Assembly (NCBI GenBank): GCA_017619975.1 | Contig: JAFZRH010000069.1 | Location: 1 to 58,587 of the forward strand | Direction: 5' to 3' | Length of the DNA: 58,587 nt | Source of the DNA: Lachnospiraceae bacterium | GTDB taxonomy: Bacteria > Bacillota > Clostridia > Lachnospirales > Lachnospiraceae | Shown: positions 7,581 to 15,469 of the stretch, one piece after another | How positions within the stretch are numbered: the first letter of the stretch is position 1 | Layout of the letters: every line of letters begins with the position of its first letter | Made by a program: the position numbers and the translations under genes | The notes under the pieces: model-generated | What the model saw: only the letters and a program-made list of their open reading frames with translations | What the model was told of the DNA's origin: nothing | Database searches by the model: none

Positions 7581-7638
7581 GCAGTTTGCGGCAGCCTTTT
7601 TCAAGATCCCGAAAAGTCCGTTCAGGGATCCGCGTCAT
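7555..7638 (-). CDS. Possible 27-aa cationic peptide immediately after the AlkD-like gene
   Basis: ATG at 7638 directly follows the TAG of the AlkD-like gene, with AAGGTG 7 bases upstream inside that gene. The frame reads MTRIPERTFRDLEK then GCRKLLEKLKKIR and stops. Eleven of 27 residues are Lys or Arg/Glu-paired, which would give an amphipathic helix. It could be a real coupled peptide or chance; the promoter of the next gene overlaps its 3' end. No family recognised. Confidence 0.25.
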   Translation of the reverse strand: MTRIPERTFRDLEKGCRKLLEKLKKIR

Positions 7639-8358
7639 CTATTTCACCTTCAATCCCCGCAGGGTCTCTTTCTGCGCCGGGCTGATGCGGTAACTTTCCA
7701 GGGCTTTCTGAATCGCTTTGTTGTGTGTCCGGGGATCCAGCCGGCGGTTTTCGAGATACGGCAGGACGGCTCTGTACTGCTTGGCCAGCGCCGTGGCAAA
7801 GTACCAGGCGATCATCATATTGACATAATATTCCTCCGAACGAACGGCAGCGACCGTTTCGGGATACGCCGGATCGAAATCTCCGTCCAGGAAATGCTCC
7901 ATCAGCATCCCGATTGCAAAGCGCAGCGTGTAGGTGTGATCCGAACACAGCCACTCCGTTACGGCCGTCAGCAGCTCCGGACGGTTCTTCCGGAACACCT
8001 TCGGCGAGAGCTGGTCGCAGGTCGCCCAGTTGTCCACGTACGGCAGAAAGCGCCGGACTGCGTTCAGGCAGAGCGAAAAGTCTTTAATCTCCCCCAGCAG
8101 AAAAGCATGCAGCTGGTTTTCGTCAAAATACCGGTGCGGCAGATCCCACAGAAAGACGATCGTCTCCTGCTGCTTTGCCAGTTCCTTTGCATACTGCCGC
8201 AAAGCAGGCGTCCGCACGCCGATGATCCTCTCCGGATCGACGTTCGGGATCAGTTTTGTCTGAAATTCGCGGTATTTTTCGTCCTGAAGAGCGAACAGCG
8301 TCCGACGGATCTCTGTCAGGATCGTCTCTTCGTTTTCTTCGGTCTCGCGGATCTGCAT
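7639..8358 (-). CDS. DNA alkylation repair protein, AlkD-like
   Basis: 239-aa all-helical HEAT-like repeat protein of the DNA alkylation repair family (AlkC/AlkD), which excises positively charged N3- and N7-alkylpurines. The family pattern is clear: IGVRTPALRQYAKEL near residue 47, VDNWATCDQLSPK (the W..CD segment) near 107, and YYVNMMIAWYFATALAKQ near 177. Length is normal. GGGAGG lies before the ATG. Annotation as a repair enzyme rests on family; substrate not shown here. Confidence 0.88.
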   Translation of the reverse strand: MQIRETEENEETILTEIRRTLFALQDEKYREFQTKLIPNVDPERIIGVRTPALRQYAKELAKQQETIVFLWDLPHRYFDENQLHAFLLGEIKDFSLCLNAVRRFLPYVDNWATCDQLSPKVFRKNRPELLTAVTEWLCSDHTYTLRFAIGMLMEHFLDGDFDPAYPETVAAVRSEEYYVNMMIAWYFATALAKQYRAVLPYLENRRLDPRTHNKAIQKALESYRISPAQKETLRGLKVK

Positions 8359-8542
8359 CGGCCGTTTCCTCCCGCTGTAAGCTGTTCGGCATTTTATCCG
8401 TTCCCGTTCATTCTATTCATTCCGCCGGCATGCGTCAAGTATTCTTTTGTCCTTCGCTTTCTTCACGCCTGCATATTGATTTTCTGTTCGCGAATATGTT
8501 ATATTTTTCGCGAAATATGCTGTTTTCGGAAGGATGACGGAA

Positions 8543-9478
8543 ATGAAGCTTGCATTTATCGGAACCGGGACCATGGGAGGCGGAATGGCCCGGAACCTGA
8601 TCCAAAAAGGGGCCGATCTGACCGTGATCGCCCGGCGGCCTAAAGTGCGGGACGCGTTCCGCGCGCTGGGCGCCGAAGTATCCGACCGCAATCGGACGGC
8701 GGCAGCCTGCGAACTCGTTTTTCTCTGCCTGCCGGATGAAGCGGCCGTTGAAGACGTCCTGTTCGGAGAAGACGGCGTGCTGGCCGCCTCTCATCCCGCT
8801 GCAGACGCGGCTTTTCCTGATCCGGCCGCGCCGCGCCGCATCATAGCGGACTGCAGCACCATCAGCTACGGAAAAGCCCAGGAGTTTGCCGCGCGCTGCG
8901 AAGTCCTCGGTGCGGACTATCTGGATGCTCCCGTTTCCGGTCATCAGGCAAAGGCCGAAGCCGGAACGCTCTCCGTCATGGCCGGCGGAAAGGAAGAAGT
9001 CTTTGAGACGGTCCGTCCGTATCTGGAAATGATGGGCACGCAGATCCTCTACATGGGCCCTTCCGGCAGCGGACAGCTGACGAAGATGATCAACAACTGC
9101 GCGCTCAACATCTGCACGGCCTCCTTCTGCGAACTGATGCCCGTTGGCGTAAAGCTCGGTCTTTCGCCCGAAAAGCTCGGCGAGATCCTGATGAATGCCT
9201 CCGGCTCCAGCTACGCGTCGAAAACACTGATCCCCGAGATCCTGGAAGGCAATTTCGCGCACGGCTTCACTATGGAGCGCGCTTACAAGGACATGAAGAG
9301 CATGCTGGAAGTCTGCGAGCAGCTCTCGCTGCCGCTTCCGACCTTTCTGGGCTGCCTTGAGACCTATCAGCGGGCGCTTCGGACCGGCCGGGGCGATTTG
9401 TACAAAGGCGCCATGATCCGCTTTTACGAGGACCTGCTGGGCGTAAAATGCCGCAGGCCCGGTTTTGAGGAGGGTTAA
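8543..9478 (+). CDS. NAD(P)-dependent 2-hydroxyacid dehydrogenase, 3-hydroxyisobutyrate dehydrogenase family
   Basis: Beta-hydroxyacid dehydrogenase of 311 aa. Rossmann motif GTGTMGGGMARNL (residues 7-19), family signature around DYLDAPVSGHQAKAEAGTLSVMAGG (written here only for its position, near 133-157), and catalytic lysine in GQLTKMINN. I start at 8543 because GGAAGG (8528-8533) is 9 bases away; the in-frame ATG at 8534 abuts that ribosome-binding site. It is followed after one base by a UxaA-type dehydratase pair, so it likely acts on a sugar acid or tartronate semialdehyde-like intermediate; the exact substrate is open. Confidence 0.88.
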   Translation: MKLAFIGTGTMGGGMARNLIQKGADLTVIARRPKVRDAFRALGAEVSDRNRTAAACELVFLCLPDEAAVEDVLFGEDGVLAASHPAADAAFPDPAAPRRIIADCSTISYGKAQEFAARCEVLGADYLDAPVSGHQAKAEAGTLSVMAGGKEEVFETVRPYLEMMGTQILYMGPSGSGQLTKMINNCALNICTASFCELMPVGVKLGLSPEKLGEILMNASGSSYASKTLIPEILEGNFAHGFTMERAYKDMKSMLEVCEQLSLPLPTFLGCLETYQRALRTGRGDLYKGAMIRFYEDLLGVKCRRPGFEEG

Positions 9479-9479
9479 A

Positions 9480-9764
9480 ATGCTGCGGAAAAGCATGATG
9501 ATCCATCCGGACGATTCCGTCGCCATGGTCCTGGAAGACAGTAAAAAAGGCGACGTGATCCGGACGCCCCGCGGCGAGATTACGCTGCTGGAGGACGTGG
9601 AATTTGCCCACAAAGTGGCCGTTGAACCGTTAAAGAAGGGACAGCCCGTCATCAAATATCAGGAAGAGATCGGCTACATGCTGGAAGATGCGTCGGCCGG
9701 CACCTGGATCCACAACCACAACATGGGCTGCGACCGCGGCAAAGTCAGGGGGGCAAAAGTATGA
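9480..9764 (+). CDS. UxaA-type dehydratase small subunit (SAF domain)
   Basis: 94-aa SAF-domain protein matching the N-terminal part of altronate dehydratase (UxaA), also the small subunit layout of (2R)-sulfolactate sulfo-lyase (SuyA). The conserved metal-binding end WIHNHNMG is at residues 79-86. GAGGAGGG lies 6 bases before the ATG at 9480; the longer frame from 9465 is less likely. Its TGA overlaps the ATG of the large subunit (ATGA), so the two are translated together. Confidence 0.85.
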   Translation: MLRKSMMIHPDDSVAMVLEDSKKGDVIRTPRGEITLLEDVEFAHKVAVEPLKKGQPVIKYQEEIGYMLEDASAGTWIHNHNMGCDRGKVRGAKV

Positions 9765-10978
9765 AATTCATGGGTTACCGGCGGCCGGACGGCCGCGTCG
9801 GCGTGCGGAACTATCTGGCGATCATCCCCTCCGTCTTTTGTGCCAACAGGACCGTGGAAAAGATCGCAGCCGGGATCCCCGGCTCCGTCCCGCTGCGCCA
9901 TCCCGTCGGCTGCGCGCAGGTCGGTCTGGATCTGGAACTGACCGCCCGGACTTTAAAGGCCATGGCCTGCCATCCCAACGTGGGAGCGGTGCTGGTCGTC
10001 GGGCTGGGCTGCGAACGTTTTCCGCCGCGGGAACTGTATGACGCCGTCATCGCAAACGGCAAGCCGGCCGAACTCCTGATCATTCAGGAAGAAGGCGGCA
10101 CCACGAAGACCATCGAACGCGGCATAGAGCTGGGCAAAAAGCTCATGGAGACCGTCAGTGCACAGAAACGTGAGCCCTGCGACGTCTCGGAGCTCATCAT
10201 CGCGACCAAATGCGGCGGCACGGACGCGACCAGCGGACTGGCTGCCAATCCGGCGGTCGGCAACATGGTGGACCGGATCGTTGCCGAAGGCGGCAGCGGC
10301 ATTTTAAGTGAACTCAACGAGCTGCTCGGCACCGAGCGCATGCTGATGAGGCGGGCTGTCTCCCCCGAGGTCGCGGAAAAGGTCCGGGACGCCGTTTACG
10401 AGATTGAAGATCTTCTGCAGAGCAGTCTGGATCCCTCGCTGGGCGGCAAGCGCAACGAACTGATCTCCCCCGGCAACTTTGCCGGCGGCGTCTCGAGCGT
10501 GGTGGAAAAAGCCCTGGGCGGTGTGCACAAATCCGGCACCTCTCCCATCGTGGACGTGCTTCAATATGCAACGCCCCCCGAGCGCGGAAAGCACGGACTC
10601 TTCCTCATGGACTACGAAAGCCATGACGGTGAGGTCGTGACCGGCATGATCGGCTGCGGCGCTCAGATCGTCGCCTTTACGACCGGACGCGGCAATCCGA
10701 CGGGACATCCGCTGGCCCCGGTCATCAAGGTCACCGGGAACTATAAAACCTACGAAAGCATGAAGGAAAACTTCGATTTCGACGCCAGTCCGATCATCTC
10801 CGAAGGCCGGCCGGTCGAAGAACTGGGCGCGGAGCTTTTCGACATGGTCCTGCGGGTGGCAAACTACGAACTGACCAGCGCGGAAAAAAACGGCGGGGAC
10901 GAGCTCTTCTGCATCGGACGGCGCCACGGCTACCACCGGAAAGACCCCGCGGAGCTTCTGGCCTGTCACGCGGAATGA
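9761..10978 (+). CDS. UxaA-type dehydratase large subunit
   Basis: 405-aa protein matching the C-terminal catalytic part of altronate/galactarate dehydratases and SuyB. Family segments: GYRRPDGRVGVRNYLAIIPS at the start, HPVGCAQ, GLGCE, IATKCGGTDATSGLAANPAVG, and TTGRGNPTGHPLAPVIKV. Family knowledge makes it an iron-dependent dehydratase or lyase of sugar acids. The split into two chains and the preceding dehydrogenase form a three-gene operon (8543-10978). Candidate substrates are altronate, galactarate-like acids or sulfolactate; no transporter or kinase nearby decides between them. Confidence 0.87.
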   Translation: MKFMGYRRPDGRVGVRNYLAIIPSVFCANRTVEKIAAGIPGSVPLRHPVGCAQVGLDLELTARTLKAMACHPNVGAVLVVGLGCERFPPRELYDAVIANGKPAELLIIQEEGGTTKTIERGIELGKKLMETVSAQKREPCDVSELIIATKCGGTDATSGLAANPAVGNMVDRIVAEGGSGILSELNELLGTERMLMRRAVSPEVAEKVRDAVYEIEDLLQSSLDPSLGGKRNELISPGNFAGGVSSVVEKALGGVHKSGTSPIVDVLQYATPPERGKHGLFLMDYESHDGEVVTGMIGCGAQIVAFTTGRGNPTGHPLAPVIKVTGNYKTYESMKENFDFDASPIISEGRPVEELGAELFDMVLRVANYELTSAEKNGGDELFCIGRRHGYHRKDPAELLACHAE

Positions 10979-11027
10979 AAAGAAACAAACCGGTCCGGCG
11001 GATCGGTGATATAGAAGGAGAAAAGCA

Positions 11028-11417
11028 ATGGCTGACTTTAATGAAACCTTAAGAGACCTGAACAACACCGCGGATCATACCGACGAGTTCGATCCGTCCG
11101 ACATCGAACAGAACAAGTTCATGGCGATCCTTGCCTATCTGTCCTGGCTCGTGCTGATCCCGCTTTTTGCGGCGAAGGGTTCCCGCTTTGCGCGCTTCCA
11201 CTGCAATCAGGGCATTGTACTGGCCATCGCCGAGATCATTGCCTGGGCGCTCTTCGGCATCTTAAAAAAGATCCCGCTGATCGGCTGGATCTTTGGCGCC
11301 TTAAGCTGGATCCTCAGCCTGATCTGCCTGGTCATGGCCGTGATCGGCATCATCAATGCCGTGGGCGGAAAAGCCAAGGATCTGCCCGTCATCGGCAGTT
11401 TCCGGATCTTAAGCTGA
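11028..11417 (+). CDS. Small membrane protein, DUF4870/Tic20-like
   Basis: 129-aa protein with a hydrophilic N-terminus and about three membrane segments (roughly residues 32-48, 62-80, 88-114). The motif RFARFHCNQGIVLAIAE matches the R-F-H-x-x-Q-G signature of the DUF4870/Tic20-like family of small membrane proteins. GAAGGAG precedes the ATG. It is followed 27 bases later by a surface-protein gene in the same direction. Biochemical role unknown. Confidence 0.75.
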   Translation: MADFNETLRDLNNTADHTDEFDPSDIEQNKFMAILAYLSWLVLIPLFAAKGSRFARFHCNQGIVLAIAEIIAWALFGILKKIPLIGWIFGALSWILSLICLVMAVIGIINAVGGKAKDLPVIGSFRILS

Positions 11418-11444
11418 AAAGCTTTCCGCAGCAAGGAGATTTCC

Positions 11445-12764
11445 ATGAAAAAGCTTTTTTCACTCTGCCTGACGGCTCTGCTGCTGATCGGATGTTTTTC
11501 TTTCTCCGCCTCGGCGGCGAACGAACTGCCCTTTGAACTGAAAGCGCCGGCCAACGTCTCCGTGACCTGGCTGGAGGGCGGCGATTCGCCCACGACGATG
11601 GCTTTTGCCTACAGTCTGAGCAACGAGATGACGTCCTTCTTCCAGAAGTACGACGAAGCGGCCGGAAACGGCTCCCTGGAAACGCTTCTGAAAGATTACG
11701 GCTTCGACGAGATGTGGATGATGGTCCAGATCGATTGGGCGATCGACGACGTAAACGATGCGGTCAGCGGCTGGCATTATACGAAATACTGGGATGCAGG
11801 AGAAAACGGCATCAAGTATGACGAAAACTGGTGCATCCGCACGAGCGAATGGGACGTCGTGGACTGGGGGCTGAACAACTGGACCGAAACGGTGCAGGAC
11901 GTCTGGATCCTGCGCAGCGTGCCGGACGATGAACGCTGGAACGGCAATCCCGAGACGAAGACCCCCGGGGTGAAGGACCAGCTGAACCCGGATCAGTATT
12001 CGTATTACGACGATACCGTGCACATCGACTTTACGAAGCATACCGCGTATTTCCGCGCCCGCTTCGTGGCCGTAACGCGAAAGGATACGTCGGAAGGAGC
12101 CAAAGATCAGTATTATTTCTCCGACTGGTCCGCGGTCTGCGGCTACGGGAAGGATGCCGAAAAGACCGGGATCTTAAAGCCCGGCGACGTGGCGGCCCCC
12201 GTGATCGCCGATCTGCACATGACCGACAAGGAATTCAACGGCAATCCGATCGTGGCCTTTACGCTGACCGTGCCGGACGAGCTGCAGCAGCAGGCGACGG
12301 CTGTTGCGGCGGCGGGCGGCATGATCTGGATCGAGACCGAAGCGCGCGTGAAGGGCGATGCGGAATGGACCGCGCTGGACGGCGACCGCGACATCAAGGC
12401 CGGCGAGAACGAATGGAAGCTGATCTATCTGGTCAGTGAGGCCCATCCGACCATTCCGAAGGATACCGAGATCGAGCTGCGCTGCCGCTACAACGTCAGT
12501 CAGAAAGAGCAGGATGATTTCCAGACCGACTGGTCGAAGGTCATCTCGTTCGGCACCGACGATATCGCGCTGGGCTCACAGCCGGCTGCAACCGGGGACC
12601 CGAATTCGGTTCCCGTGGATCCGGCCCACGCCGATCCTAATGCCTGCCCGATCTGCGGCTTCTGCCCGCAGCCACTCGGGATCTGTATCTTCATCTGGCT
12701 GCTGATCCTGATCGTGATCGTCATCGTACTGTTCATCGTACTGAAAAAAAAGAAAAGGAAATAA
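11445..12764 (+). CDS. Secreted, C-terminally membrane-anchored protein of unknown function
   Basis: 439 aa. An N-terminal signal peptide (MKKLFSLCLTALLLIGCFSF, cleavage probably after SASA near residue 24) and a C-terminal hydrophobic helix (about 409-432) ending KKKKRK place the protein outside the cell, anchored by its tail. The outside part is rich in Trp, Asp and Tyr and appears to consist of two similar beta-type halves: each half ends with a DWSxV motif (SDWSAVCGYG, TDWSKVISFG). Just before the anchor sits CPICGFCPQPLGICIFIW, a cysteine-rich motif. AAGGAG precedes the ATG. No enzyme family recognised; possibly a fibronectin-like surface protein. Confidence 0.7.
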   Translation: MKKLFSLCLTALLLIGCFSFSASAANELPFELKAPANVSVTWLEGGDSPTTMAFAYSLSNEMTSFFQKYDEAAGNGSLETLLKDYGFDEMWMMVQIDWAIDDVNDAVSGWHYTKYWDAGENGIKYDENWCIRTSEWDVVDWGLNNWTETVQDVWILRSVPDDERWNGNPETKTPGVKDQLNPDQYSYYDDTVHIDFTKHTAYFRARFVAVTRKDTSEGAKDQYYFSDWSAVCGYGKDAEKTGILKPGDVAAPVIADLHMTDKEFNGNPIVAFTLTVPDELQQQATAVAAAGGMIWIETEARVKGDAEWTALDGDRDIKAGENEWKLIYLVSEAHPTIPKDTEIELRCRYNVSQKEQDDFQTDWSKVISFGTDDIALGSQPAATGDPNSVPVDPAHADPNACPICGFCPQPLGICIFIWLLILIVIVIVLFIVLKKKKRK

Positions 12765-12776
12765 CTGCTGACAAAA

Positions 12777-12910
12777 AACGCTGCGCAGCGGAGCTGCCTC
12801 GATAAAACTTTTCTCTGCCCGTTCGGCGACCTTCCTGAATGTAAGAAATGTCAGGTCGCCTCAATGGGCAACCGAAAAGTTTATTCGGGCGCGCTCCGCT
12901 GCGCAGCGTT
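12777..12910. repeat. 134-bp imperfect palindrome, MITE-like
   Basis: The ends are perfect 18-base inverted repeats, AACGCTGCGCAGCGGAGC at 12777-12794 and its complement at 12893-12910. Similarity continues inward along most of each arm (ATAAAACTTTTC against AATAAACTTTTC, TGCCC against TGCCC, GGCGACCT against GGCGACCT) to a short loop near 12842. The element lies between two convergent genes, 12 bases after one stop and 13 before the other. It could terminate transcription both ways, but its length is that of a miniature mobile element. Confidence 0.7.
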
Positions 12911-12923
12911 TATTTTCGGAAGA

Positions 12924-14006
12924 TCACGATCCCATCTTCGCTTTTTCACCGAGGCCGCCCCGTCCCTGCAGAACCGCCAGCAGCCGGTCCGCCTGATCAG
13001 CCGGTACGAAAACCATCCGTTGTTTCGAAAAATACAGAAAAACTTTATCTTTCGATTTTACCATCTTTTTCAATTCGCTCCGCTCATAACGGAAAGACTG
13101 ATATCGTCCGAAAAGATATACGTAATTTGCCGTAGCGGCCAGAAGGTAGCTGCCGTCCTCTCGCGCCTCAATCAGGCCGGAGCGGACGATTTTTCGGTAG
13201 TACGGCGTAAAAACCAGAATCAGATTCAGGTTGAAAAGCAGGAAAGCCAGCACGGCAAGACCGATATAAAGCGGATCTTTCAGACTGACCGCATAGATCA
13301 GAACAAGCAGCGGGGCACAGATTTTAACGAACTCCCGGGCAGACCAGCCGCAGAGAAGGCCGTAGCTTAAACGCTTCATGCGGACCAGCGTATCCACCAG
13401 TTCCTCCTCTTCTATGACGACTTCCTTTTGGAAGCGGGCCTTTTCCAGTACTTTCTGACAGGCGTCCCCGACTTCTGCTTCCGCCACCTCGTATTTGCGC
13501 CGCAGCAGCTCCTGCTCAAAGGCCGGCCATTCGGCCCTGTCCGTCACACTCTTCGGAACCATCTCGAAAACATTCCAGCCCATGCGGATCAGCGTCATCG
13601 TATCGAGCCTGACCGTATTGCTGATCTGACGGGCATCCACCTCCGCTTTCTGGTCGCCGTAACTGACCCGGACGATGTTGTCATGAAGGGACAGCTTATG
13701 TTCCATCCAGAACGCCCCCTTCGCATCGTTGCGCTCACGCTGCTTCAGCACCATCTTCGCTCTGATATCCAGAAAAAAGGACTGAAAAACAGCCATAGCG
13801 GCCACCATCAGGGAAAACACGATCAATACGGTTTTGATCCAGTTCTGAACATTCGGCACTTTGATGAGCAGCAATGCCACCGCTCCCATCTGAACAAGCG
13901 TCAGAAGCAGCAGCTTCAGAATTCCCCGCACACTGCTCCTCTTCTCCTTCATCAGGAATTTGACCATTTCCATATAGTCTTCCGGCGTCACATTATATTT
14001 AAACAT
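12924..14006 (-). CDS. Membrane protein with two YcxB-like domains
   Basis: 360-aa protein built of two similar halves. Each has a pair of membrane helices (about residues 30-72 and 222-266) followed by a beta-rich cytoplasmic segment (HKLSLHDNIVRVSYGDQKAEV..ISNTVRLDTMTLIRMG and GSYLLAATANYVYLFGRYQSF..VKSKDKVFLYFSKQRMVFVP). This is the layout of YcxB-like proteins, whose role is unknown, here apparently duplicated. GAAGGAG precedes the ATG. The stop is next to the palindromic element. It is divergent from the acyl-CoA dehydrogenase operon but separated by 300 bases. Confidence 0.7.
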   Translation of the reverse strand: MFKYNVTPEDYMEMVKFLMKEKRSSVRGILKLLLLTLVQMGAVALLLIKVPNVQNWIKTVLIVFSLMVAAMAVFQSFFLDIRAKMVLKQRERNDAKGAFWMEHKLSLHDNIVRVSYGDQKAEVDARQISNTVRLDTMTLIRMGWNVFEMVPKSVTDRAEWPAFEQELLRRKYEVAEAEVGDACQKVLEKARFQKEVVIEEEELVDTLVRMKRLSYGLLCGWSAREFVKICAPLLVLIYAVSLKDPLYIGLAVLAFLLFNLNLILVFTPYYRKIVRSGLIEAREDGSYLLAATANYVYLFGRYQSFRYERSELKKMVKSKDKVFLYFSKQRMVFVPADQADRLLAVLQGRGGLGEKAKMGS

Positions 14007-14225
14007 TTCTCGCTCCTTCAGGGATCATCTGATGTTTTGTCCGGCCGGGGAACCGGCCGAACTTTGTATCTGCGGCATTATTTTATCACAGACTTGTTCT
14101 TTCGAAAAGCCCCGAATCCGACTTCTTTTCGGCGGGATTTCTGCGTGTCCGTTCCGGCCTCCGAAAATTCTTTCCGATCGAAAAAATATTCTGTAAAACA
14201 TCTTTGAAAATCTTCTTATTTAACG

Positions 14226-14254
14226 TTGACAATCCCGTAAAAGCGCGTTATGAT
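14226..14254 (+). promoter_or_regulatory. Promoter of the acyl-CoA dehydrogenase-etfBA operon
   Basis: TTGACA (14226-14231), 17-base spacer, TATGAT (14249-14254): close to consensus, implying a strong promoter with a start near 14261. Confidence 0.8.
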
Positions 14255-14268
14255 AGCTCTGTAATTAA

Positions 14269-14286
14269 ATGTTATTTTTTTAACAA
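14269..14286 (+). promoter_or_regulatory. Rex operator downstream of the bcd promoter
   Basis: ATGTTATTTTTTTAACAA fits the Rex consensus TTGTTAA-N4-TTAACAA: the right half is perfect and the left matches 5 of 7. It lies at about +8 to +25 relative to the inferred start, where a bound repressor would block elongation. Rex control of butyryl-CoA dehydrogenase genes by the NADH/NAD ratio is established in clostridia. Confidence 0.7.
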
Positions 14287-14304
14287 TCAATCACGGAGGA
14301 TCTT

Positions 14305-15447
14305 ATGGATTTCAAACTCAGTCAGGAACACCTGATGGCCCGGGACCTCTTCCGCAGCTTTGCGGAGAATGAAGTCAAGCCCCTGGCTCAGGAAGTGGAT
14401 GAGGAAGAACGCTTCCCGGTTGAAACCGTCGAAAAGATGGGCAAGCTGGGCTTCATGGGCATTCCGATTCCGAAGGAATACGGCGGCCAGGGCTGCGATT
14501 ATCTGACCTACGCGATCTGCGTGGAAGAACTCGCCAAGGTCTGCGGCACGACGGCAGTTATTTTATCCGCCCACACTTCTCTTTGTCAGATGCCGATCCT
14601 GCATTTCGGCACGGAAGCACAGAAGCAGAAGTACCTGGTTCCCCTGGCAAAGGGCGAGACCTTGGGCGCGTTCGGCCTGACTGAGCCCGGCGCCGGAACG
14701 GACGCCTCCGGTCAGCATACCAAAGCGGTGCTGGACGGCGATGAGTACGTCCTGAACGGTTCCAAGGTTTTCATTACCAACGGATACTACGCCGATACCT
14801 ATGTGATCTTTGCCATGACCAACAAGGATCTTCGCAGCAAGGGCATCTCCGCTTTCATCGTGGAAAAGGGCACGCCCGGCTTCACCTTCGGCACCAAGGA
14901 GAAAAAGATGGGCATCCGCGGCAGCGCGACTTACGAGCTGATCTTTACCGACTGCCGCATCCCGAAGGAAAACCTGCTGGGCAAGGAAGGCCAGGGCTAC
15001 GCCATCGCGCTGGACACCTTGAACGGCGGCCGCGTGGGCATCGCCGCGCAGGCGCTGGGTCTGGCTGCCGGTGCGCTGGAAGTCAGCGCCGCCTATGTCA
15101 AGACCCGCAAGCAGTTCGGCAAGACGCTGGACCGTTTCCAGAATACGCAGTTTACGCTGGCTGACATGGCGACCCGTACCGAAGCGGCCCGTCTGCTGGT
15201 TTACAAGTCCGCCTGGGAGCATGACACGGATCCGAAGAACGACGGCACCGCCTCTTCCATGGCCAAGCTGTACGCGGCCGAGACCGCTTCCTATGTGACC
15301 AACCGCGCGGTGCAGCTGCACGGCGGCTACGGCTATATCCGCGACTACGATGTGGAGCGCATGATGCGGGATGCCAAGATCACCGAGATCTACGAAGGCA
15401 CTTCCGAAGTGCAGCGCATGGTCATCGCCCACAATATGCTGAAGTGA
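14305..15447 (+). CDS. bcd: Acyl-CoA dehydrogenase, probable butyryl-CoA dehydrogenase
   Basis: FAD enzyme reducing crotonyl-CoA to butyryl-CoA with EtfAB in butyrate formation. 380 aa, the normal length. Family features in order: GFMGIPIPKEYGGQG near residue 50, FGLTEPGAGTDASGQ (FAD site) near 127, KMGIRGSATYELIF, RKQFGKTLDRFQNTQF near 265, LHGGYGYIRDYDVERMMRDA, and the catalytic glutamate segment ITEIYEGTSEVQRM near the C-terminus. GGAGG lies 8 bases before the ATG. First gene of the operon with etfB and etfA, the arrangement of the bifurcating Bcd-Etf complex; whether this one bifurcates cannot be told from sequence by eye. Confidence 0.93.
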   Translation: MDFKLSQEHLMARDLFRSFAENEVKPLAQEVDEEERFPVETVEKMGKLGFMGIPIPKEYGGQGCDYLTYAICVEELAKVCGTTAVILSAHTSLCQMPILHFGTEAQKQKYLVPLAKGETLGAFGLTEPGAGTDASGQHTKAVLDGDEYVLNGSKVFITNGYYADTYVIFAMTNKDLRSKGISAFIVEKGTPGFTFGTKEKKMGIRGSATYELIFTDCRIPKENLLGKEGQGYAIALDTLNGGRVGIAAQALGLAAGALEVSAAYVKTRKQFGKTLDRFQNTQFTLADMATRTEAARLLVYKSAWEHDTDPKNDGTASSMAKLYAAETASYVTNRAVQLHGGYGYIRDYDVERMMRDAKITEIYEGTSEVQRMVIAHNMLK

Positions 15448-15469
15448 TGCTGAAAGGAGACGCAGAAAC

